Shown piece by piece: positions 34,852 through 39,734 of a stretch of 39,734 bases of DNA; positions within the stretch are counted from its first letter, which is position 1, and each line of letters begins with the position of its first letter. Origin of the DNA: Dehalococcoidia bacterium (GTDB lineage Bacteria; Chloroflexota; Dehalococcoidia; Lucifugimonadales; Lucifugimonadaceae); contig JAPYUK010000003.1 in the NCBI GenBank assembly GCA_029936155.1, positions 1 through 39,734 of the forward strand, in the 5' to 3' direction. Below the pieces are notes generated by a model. The model worked only from the letters and a program-made list of their open reading frames with translations, did not search any database and was not told where the DNA came from. A program made the translations under genes and the position numbers.

Positions 34852-36177
34852 ATGGTGAGTAAATCTCAACCGGAAAAACAGAGTCTTTACTACGGCTGGT
34901 ACATCATCGGTGCGTTGTTTTTCGCGACGTTAATCGCGATCGGTGGTCGCCAAGGTTTTGGCGTGTTTGTCAAAACTTGGGAACAGGACTGGGGGGTAAC
35001 AACCACTACGATTTCGATTGCGGCGGCGACGGGCTGGCTAGTCAATGGTATTTCGCAGCCGTTTGTTGGGCGATTGACCGATATATATGGCGGTCGGCGT
35101 GTTGTTGTGTGGTCGCTGTTGGTGATGGCAATCGCCACGATGGGTGTGGCGACCGTAACGAACATCTATGGCTTGATCGCTCTCTACGGATTCATTATTT
35201 CGTTTGCGGCTGGCGGAATATCTCCAGCGACGACCGGTGTGATTATCGCTCGGTGGTTCGAGAAGAAGCGTGGTATTGCGATGGCTGTGCTGATCTCGGG
35301 AGGATCGGTCGGCGGAATGATCGTTGTCCCGTTTCTGAGCTATGTGCTAATCGAGTTTGGATGGCAGACGGCGTGGTTGATGATTGGCGGGCTGGCACTG
35401 GCGTTTGGTGTGCCTCTGTTGCTGATCGTTGTTCGCAGCAACCCTGTTGATATGGGATTAGAGATTGATGGAGAGGAGAGCGAAAACACCCCGGAGGCTG
35501 AAGTGACGGTTCGGCCGGTGGGTCCTAAGTTCGCCGAGAAGTGGAAAGACGCACTGAATTCACGCCCGATCTGGCAGCTTTCAGTCACTTACTTTGTTTG
35601 CGGAATTACAACTGCGTCGATCTCTGTGCACTTCGTTCGGTGGGCGATTAGCGAAGACATTTCAACTGGTACCGCGGCACTGGCGTTCGGGGCGCTGAGC
35701 GGCATTAACGCTTGCGGGGTACTGGCGATCGGATTGCTTTCGGATCGATGGCAGCGCAAGAATTTATTGGCCGCTGTGTACCTGGTGAGAGGGCTGGCGT
35801 TTATCTCGCTATTTGTATTGCCTGGCCCGATCGCTATCTGGGCTTTTGCGGTGATCGGCGGGATGTCGTGGCTCGCAACGGTTCCGTTGACGGCGTCGCT
35901 TACTGCTGACGTCTACGGAGTGCGGAACCTTGGAACGCTATTCGGCTTTGCGAACATGGCTCACCAGCTCGGCGGCGCGGCGGCAGTGATGTTGTTCGGC
36001 TGGGCGTTCACAGCATGGGGTTCGTACGACATTCCGTTCGCGATCGGTGCAGCGACATTGCTCGCTGCGGGAATCATATCGCTGTCGATTCGCGAGAAAC
36101 AGCACTCGGTTCGATATGTACAGGTACCTGCCGGCGGTGCCACGGGGTCAGAATTGATAACACAGGATGGGGATTGA
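34852..36177 (+). CDS. MFS transporter (monocarboxylate/oxalate-formate antiporter-like)
   Basis: A 441-aa 12-TM major facilitator. YYGWYIIGALFFATLIAIGGRQGFGVF at the N-terminus is the signature start of the MCT/OxlT-like branch, with GRLTDIYGGRRVV as loop motif A and RWFEKKRGIAMAVLISGGSVGG in helix 4-5. The central loop (about 205-235) is acidic. It probably imports or exchanges monocarboxylic or dicarboxylic acids. It is flanked at 5 bp and 1 bp by two single-TM microproteins on the same strand, suggesting a three-gene operon. Confidence 0.9.
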   Translation: MVSKSQPEKQSLYYGWYIIGALFFATLIAIGGRQGFGVFVKTWEQDWGVTTTTISIAAATGWLVNGISQPFVGRLTDIYGGRRVVVWSLLVMAIATMGVATVTNIYGLIALYGFIISFAAGGISPATTGVIIARWFEKKRGIAMAVLISGGSVGGMIVVPFLSYVLIEFGWQTAWLMIGGLALAFGVPLLLIVVRSNPVDMGLEIDGEESENTPEAEVTVRPVGPKFAEKWKDALNSRPIWQLSVTYFVCGITTASISVHFVRWAISEDISTGTAALAFGALSGINACGVLAIGLLSDRWQRKNLLAAVYLVRGLAFISLFVLPGPIAIWAFAVIGGMSWLATVPLTASLTADVYGVRNLGTLFGFANMAHQLGGAAAVMLFGWAFTAWGSYDIPFAIGAATLLAAGIISLSIREKQHSVRYVQVPAGGATGSELITQDGD

Positions 36178-36178
36178 T

Positions 36179-36397
36179 ATGGTAGGCCCTTCTGGTGTTC
36201 CGGCAGGTCCGTTGCTTCACGTTTCGGAGCCGATAGACCCGGCTTTGTGGGCATGGCTCAGCGACAAGATCGATCACACGTTAGGTTTGTCGCCCGGGGT
36301 GATCATCGCAATTATCGGGACGTTCATAGTGGTATTCCCAATTGTCGTGATGGTTGTAGCCGTTCGTAATCGCCCGTCGAGAAAATCAGTCGAGTAA
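36179..36397 (+). CDS. Single-TM microprotein (72 aa) coupled to the MFS gene
   Basis: The ATG at 36179 begins one base after the MFS stop (TGA-T-ATG), with GATGGGG just upstream as ribosome site; an alternative ATG at 36167 overlaps the MFS end. The product has a polar N-terminal part (about 1-35) and one TM helix (VIIAIIGTFIVVFPIVVMVVAV, about 42-63), then a basic tail. It is likely inserted next to the transporter. Its 3' end overlaps the decayed 2H phosphoesterase by 12 bp on the opposite strand. The function is unknown. Confidence 0.65.
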   Translation: MVGPSGVPAGPLLHVSEPIDPALWAWLSDKIDHTLGLSPGVIIAIIGTFIVVFPIVVMVVAVRNRPSRKSVE

Positions 36398-36955
36398 CGG
36401 ATACTCGGTGATGACGTGGTATTCGGCACCTCGGGGGTGGACGACTCGTACGATCAGCGAGATTTGCTCGAATCGCATTGTTCCCGCCGTGTAGATTTTC
36501 GCTAGATTGGGTTCAATGAGCGGGAGTTCCTCGGGTTTCGCTAGAGAGAACCATAGTTGTGTGTGGCAAGTATTTACCTGGCTCCCAAATTCGCTGAGTT
36601 ATGGGGAGCATGGCTTTTAGGACGGCGGCCTGCAACGTGCGGTGGTCACTGTTGGTTGAAGTGTAGACGCAGCCCTAGTTGCCGAATCTGGGGCCGTTGA
36701 AATTTATGCTTGTGTCAAACGGTGGGTGTTGGGCAACTATTTTTTCTAGAGTTTCTTTGACGAGGTTGAGGTCGCCTGGGCCCAGAAGTTGTCAATTGAG
36801 CAGCGGGGCTGAGTTGCCAGGTCGTCGTCGCCGATGAGTTTGTGGAACTGGCGTGCCTGACTTGCCTGCGGTTCGGATAGATGAGTCGTGACTCCGTAGA
36901 TGCGGTATCCGAACTTGTCGTTCGGGAGAGCGTATTCGTCGATTAGATCGGCCAT
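36386..36955 (-). pseudogene. 2'-5' RNA ligase-like (2H phosphoesterase) pseudogene
   Basis: A broken gene of about 190 codons. The first frame starts with ATG at 36955 and has YGVTTHLSEP, matching the first H-x-T region, up to a TAG after KKL. A shifted frame continues DLNLVKETLEKIVAQHPPFD, a TAG, then KYLPHTTMVLSSE, matching the second H-x-T motif. A third frame gives MRFEQISLIVRVV and EYHVITEYPLLD to a TGA at 36386. At least two frameshifts and one internal stop are needed, so it is a genuine pseudogene. Intact relatives are cytoplasmic cyclic phosphodiesterases or RNA ligases. Repeat copy 3 lies upstream of its start codon. Confidence 0.75.
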
Positions 36956-36972
36956 GGTGTTGTCTTTCGTTG

Positions 36973-37110
36973 GCTCTGGGCATCACTACGTGACTTGGTC
37001 ACGCGTCGCAGTCTGCCCTTTTTGATCCGGGCGGATCTTCGTCCTTGGGATCAATGTCTGTGAAGCGGCCCTCAGTCCCTCCTGAAGGAGGGAGGCCGGT
37101 CAGGCTCCCC
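36973..37110 (-). repeat. Dispersed intergenic repeat, copy 3
   Basis: The core at 36973-37014 matches copies 1 and 2 (CTCTGGGCATCACTACGTGA then CTTGGTCACGCGTCGCAGTCT). The following part (CGGGCGGATCTTCGTCCTTGG) matches copy 1 and the region near 10900, and it ends in CCCTCCTGAAGGAGGG and CAGGCT. It begins 17 nt upstream of the 2H-phosphoesterase start. Confidence 0.78.
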
Positions 37111-37124
37111 GCAATGACGGTGCG

Positions 37125-38060
37125 CTAGACGTTGGCGTCAAGTAGTTCGCTCATACGGTCGAGGATGGTGTCGAGTTCTTCGTAGTCGAGTTTGTCGAGT
37201 GACTTGTTGGCGGGGTTTCGAGTTAGCGGTGTCTTGATGATTCCTCGGCGCCAGTAGGCTGCTTTGTAGGCATTAGCGCCGAACATGAATTCGAAGTTGA
37301 GGGACGGGATCATGTGCTCCCAGATGCTTCGGGCTTCGTCGGTGACGATCTGGAGTCCACTACTGTCGACTCCGCCAGCGTCGAGCGCGTCCCATAGTTT
37401 TACGTGGGCGTCGGTGATGTGACCTGCTGGCATGGTGCCGCATGAGCCTCGGCGGTATTCGTCGACGAGGTAGCGACCGCCCATGCCGCCCATGATGCCT
37501 TTTACAGCGCCTTTAGCTTCATCGAACAGCTGCGTCATGATCTGGCCAGGAAGGTAGCTTTCTTCTTTCACATAGCTGACGTGCTCGACTTCATTGAGCA
37601 TCTTGACCATCATTGCGGTAGGTACTACAGGACCTGCTGGTGGCTTGTTGTTCTGAATCCATACGGGAAGTTGACCTGTTTCGGCGATCCCTGCGTAGTG
37701 GTCCCAGATGATCGAGCCTGCTGCTCCGTTTGGCGGCATTGCCATGACGGAGTCGGCTCCCAGTTCAGCGGCGTTTTTAGTCAGCTCGACCGAGACTGCG
37801 GTGGATGCACCGCTGACACCCGCGACCACGGGTACGGCACCGTCGACCACTTCAATTCCGGTTCTGAGAACCTCTTTACGTTCGCTGTCGGTTAAGAACG
37901 GGCCTTCTGATGCGTTGACGGGAAGGACAATTCCGTGAGCGCCAGCTTTGACGCTGAATGCTATGCACTTGCGAAGCGATCCCCAGTCGACCGAGAGATC
38001 TTCGTTGAACGGGGTGACGGGAATGGCGTAAACGCCACGGAACTTGGAGGTTGTAGTCAT
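37125..38060 (-). CDS. DapA-family (dihydrodipicolinate synthase/N-acetylneuraminate lyase-like) aldolase
   Basis: A 311-aa TIM barrel of the DapA superfamily. GVYAIPVTPFNEDLSVDW is the family start, GIVLPVNASEGPFLT replaces the usual G..G.TGE..TL, and Lys165 in VSYVKEES is the Schiff-base Lys. The Tyr of the usual YN.P motif is not seen: the segment reads LPVWIQNNKPP, with Gln136 in its place, which argues against lysine biosynthesis and for a catabolic lyase or dehydratase of a 2-oxo acid. It is divergent to the MDR dehydrogenase at 38190 (129-bp gap), suggesting a shared catabolic pathway. Confidence 0.85.
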   Translation of the reverse strand: MTTTSKFRGVYAIPVTPFNEDLSVDWGSLRKCIAFSVKAGAHGIVLPVNASEGPFLTDSERKEVLRTGIEVVDGAVPVVAGVSGASTAVSVELTKNAAELGADSVMAMPPNGAAGSIIWDHYAGIAETGQLPVWIQNNKPPAGPVVPTAMMVKMLNEVEHVSYVKEESYLPGQIMTQLFDEAKGAVKGIMGGMGGRYLVDEYRRGSCGTMPAGHITDAHVKLWDALDAGGVDSSGLQIVTDEARSIWEHMIPSLNFEFMFGANAYKAAYWRRGIIKTPLTRNPANKSLDKLDYEELDTILDRMSELLDANV

Positions 38061-38189
38061 TTTTAGGAGAGGTTTTCAGTCGGTGAATACGAAATTTGTG
38101 AAGCACAGAGGATACACCTGTGGTGAGTGGGGTAAGATGCGCCGGTGGGGCAAATCTGATCGAAGAAAAGCAGTGGAAAAGAGATATCG

Positions 38190-39233
38190 ATGGCAGAAAC
38201 GATGCGAGCGGCACTGGATGATGGGACTGGTCAGTACGTGGTGCAGGATGTTGCGATGCCGGAGATGTACAACGGAGCAGCGGTGGTCCGTATTCGCCAA
38301 GCAGGTATCTGCGGATCAGATCTGCACATGACGACGAGTCGTACCGAGGCCCAGACCATGGCGTCGGGTCACGAGATCGCTGGCGAGATTCTTGAGCTTC
38401 CAAAGGGTGAACACAATCTCCAAGTGGGTGATCGTGTTGCCATTGAGATGATCGGTGCCGGGCGTGCATGCCTGAGTTGTCATTTCTGTCGATACGGCCA
38501 GTGGAAACACTGCATGAATCTGGCTCCTGACACCGGTGGTGGGTTTGCTCAGTACATGACTCGCAAGCCAGCGGGCTTATTCAAACTGCCGGATTCGATG
38601 GACTGGATCGATGGTGGCCTGGTAGAACCGATGGCGGTGAGTGTTCACGGTCTTCGGTACGCGCGGATGCAGCCGGACGATGTGGTGGGCGTCGTAGGGT
38701 CAGCGACGATTGGTCTTTCGGCGATCGCGGCTGCGAAGGCGTTTGGCGCTCGCACGGTGATCGCTTCTGCGAGGCATGCGCATCAGGCCGAGGCTGCCAA
38801 GAAGATGGGCGCTGACATTGTTGTTGGCTCGGAGCCGGGTGAGTTTGAGGCGGCGTGCGACGATGCGACCGGTGGACTAGGCGCTGATTTTGTTGTTGAG
38901 TCGGTTGGCGGGTATCAGGCTGAGTCGTTTGGTCAGGCGATTAGGGCTACTCGAAATCAGGGCACGATGCTGTATTTAGGCGGGATGAAGATTCCGCTGG
39001 AAGTCGATTTGTTCGAGCCGCTGATCCGAGAGATTCGTATTCAGTCAGTGATTTGCTACGGCGTGATCGACGGGCGGCATGACTACGAGGTAGCGATCGA
39101 TCTACTGGAATCGGGTGAGATTCCTTATCGAGAGATCGTTACCCACCAGGTTGAACTGGAGAATATCCAGGATGGGTTTGATGCTGCTTGGGATAAGACT
39201 TCCGGTTCGATCAAGGTCCATGTGAATATCTGA
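38190..39233 (+). CDS. Zinc-dependent MDR alcohol/polyol dehydrogenase
   Basis: A 347-aa medium-chain dehydrogenase. Catalytic zinc ligands are Cys41 and the H of GHE (His61), with Ser43 and His46 in CGSDLH. The structural zinc cluster is Cys94, Cys97, Cys100 and Cys108. The NAD loop is VGVVGSATIGLSAIAAAKAFGA, with a Ser where many have Gly. It resembles sorbitol/threonine dehydrogenase-type enzymes and should oxidise a secondary alcohol to a ketone with NAD(P). It may supply the oxo acid used by the divergent DapA-like aldolase. A strong terminator follows at once. Confidence 0.9.
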   Translation: MAETMRAALDDGTGQYVVQDVAMPEMYNGAAVVRIRQAGICGSDLHMTTSRTEAQTMASGHEIAGEILELPKGEHNLQVGDRVAIEMIGAGRACLSCHFCRYGQWKHCMNLAPDTGGGFAQYMTRKPAGLFKLPDSMDWIDGGLVEPMAVSVHGLRYARMQPDDVVGVVGSATIGLSAIAAAKAFGARTVIASARHAHQAEAAKKMGADIVVGSEPGEFEAACDDATGGLGADFVVESVGGYQAESFGQAIRATRNQGTMLYLGGMKIPLEVDLFEPLIREIRIQSVICYGVIDGRHDYEVAIDLLESGEIPYREIVTHQVELENIQDGFDAAWDKTSGSIKVHVNI

Positions 39234-39264
39234 CCGTCATCCTGAACTTGGCTCAGGATGACGG
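39234..39264. terminator. Terminator after the MDR dehydrogenase
   Basis: A perfect 12-bp stem CCGTCATCCTGA/TCAGGATGACGG with a 7-nt loop starts right after the stop codon. It shares the TCATCCTGA core with the hairpin at 5114-5134. No T tract follows; it may serve both converging transcripts. Confidence 0.6.
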
Positions 39265-39275
39265 ATGGTGGGGAT

Positions 39276-39371
39276 TCAGCGTTGTAACCAGTGCCCATGT
39301 TCTTTCAGAGCTTCGACTAGATGCTCTTTGTGACCTGGTTTGATTTCCATCACGAATATAACGCCAATCAT
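39276..39371 (-). CDS. Tiny ORF (31 aa), possibly an ABM-domain N-terminal fragment
   Basis: An ATG preceded by GGAG at 6 nt opens a 31-codon frame, MIGVIFVMEIKPGHKEHLVE and a short tail. The start resembles the first strand and helix of antibiotic-biosynthesis-monooxygenase-type ferredoxin-like domains, of which only the first third is present. It is the third member of a run of minus-strand genes, 8 bp after the CxxC protein. It may be a relic or a real microprotein. Confidence 0.4.
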   Translation of the reverse strand: MIGVIFVMEIKPGHKEHLVEALKEHGHWLQR

Positions 39372-39379
39372 ATTTACTC

Positions 39380-39553
39380 CTATCCGCCCGCTTCTTCGGT
39401 CACTATTTCTTCCCATATTTGGTCGACGTAGCGGTATGAGATGCCGCAGTAACTACATGTTTTGAAGATGAGGGTTGCATTTGCACTGACGTCGACGGGG
39501 GTTATCGAGAAGTTGTGGCGGTTGTCGTTTGCACCGTGGATGCATTCGGTCAT
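39380..39553 (-). CDS. Small CxxC protein (57 aa), possible zinc ribbon
   Basis: A 57-aa protein with MTECIHGAND at the start and LIFKTCSYCGISYRYVDQIW in the middle. Cys4 and His6 together with Cys33 and Cys36 could form one zinc site. Its ATG overlaps the stop codon of the upstream partial gene (ATGA), which shows translational coupling. Similar tiny Zn-ribbon proteins are common and mostly uncharacterised. I do not recognise a named family. Confidence 0.65.
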   Translation of the reverse strand: MTECIHGANDNRHNFSITPVDVSANATLIFKTCSYCGISYRYVDQIWEEIVTEEAGG

Positions 39554-39734
39554 CGTTTGTTAATCCTTTTGGTAAGCTCTGCCTTGTCCTCTACGTAAAC
39601 GACTTCATTTCCCCGGAGCGCATTTAACAATGGCTCAACTATGTCTGGGATGATCGGGTTTTCTGGTTGCATATCGATAGGTTGCCATTCAACCGCAGTC
39701 TCATTTGGATCGGGTTTCTCCGGGAGCTTTGGCA
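39550..39734 (-). CDS. C-terminal part of a hypothetical protein (cut by the window edge)
   Basis: An open minus-strand frame enters from the right edge and gives about 60 residues (PKLPEKPDPNETAVEWQPID, then EPLLNALRGNEVVYVEDKAELTKRINKR) to a TGA that overlaps the start of the CxxC gene. Codon composition and coupling suggest a real gene. The N-terminus is outside the window, and no family is recognised. Confidence 0.6.
   Translation of the reverse strand, partial: PKLPEKPDPNETAVEWQPIDMQPENPIIPDIVEPLLNALRGNEVVYVEDKAELTKRINKR

Overview
The window looks like a bacterial chromosome segment of moderate GC content, with frequent TTG and GTG starts and compact, alternating short operons. The gene mix points to a free-living, probably marine heterotroph of the Chloroflexota, SAR202/Dehalococcoidia-like. 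That placement rests on catabolic and redox families (RraA-like, Ldh2-like, LLM flavin/F420 oxidoreductase, gamma-glutamyltransferase, amidohydrolase, M20, DapA-like, MDR dehydrogenase), two MFS carriers, an F420:NADP-oxidoreductase-like protein and C5-pathway haem genes. It is inference from gene content, not a phylogenetic result.

Layout. 1-1751: a glycine-rich RRM protein and an RraA-family enzyme. 2210-5558: an accessory island with an intact tRNA-Arg(CCT), an inverted partial copy of it, a tyrosine-recombinase remnant, three paralogous lipoproteins and an aldehyde dehydrogenase remnant. 5559-12551: a divergent transketolase-like enzyme, an LLM oxidoreductase, a gamma-glutamyltransferase-like enzyme, tRNA-Ala(CGC) and an Ldh2-type dehydrogenase. 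12705-17190: a frameshifted nucleoside hydrolase, a gluconate-dehydrogenase-subunit-3-like protein, a small membrane protein, a tandem UspA protein, an M20 peptidase and a thioredoxin-like remnant. 17469-21478: a tandem rhodanese with an in-frame TGA at its catalytic cysteine, then hemA and hemL. 21479-29199: mutS2, an alpha/beta hydrolase, a formyltransferase, a TPR protein, an F420:NADP-oxidoreductase-like protein, an epimerase and an aldo/keto reductase. 29360-32236: an ABC-2 exporter and a MerR regulator. 32259-39734: two MFS carriers with an amidohydrolase, two single-TM microproteins, a decayed 2H phosphoesterase, a DapA-like aldolase, a zinc MDR dehydrogenase and a run of tiny overlapping genes at the edge.

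The strongest observation is the sulfurtransferase at 17469-18332. The codon for the catalytic Cys of its C-terminal rhodanese domain is TGA, the family sequence continues in frame for 43 codons to a TAG, and a perfect 8-bp hairpin with a G-starting loop begins 9 nt after the TGA. This is the arrangement expected of a bacterial selenoprotein with a SECIS element. A second cluster of interest is the tRNA-Arg island: a 62-bp inverted repeat containing half a tRNA, an integrase scrap and a three-member lipoprotein family sharing GWKKSKE and WYGFY. A third is an intergenic repeat that sits 12-17 nt upstream of three minus-strand start codons.

The window also carries several decaying genes (integrase, aldehyde dehydrogenase, nucleoside hydrolase, thioredoxin-like, 2H phosphoesterase). 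Single-base lesions could instead be assembly errors, but the multi-lesion genes look like real pseudogenes.
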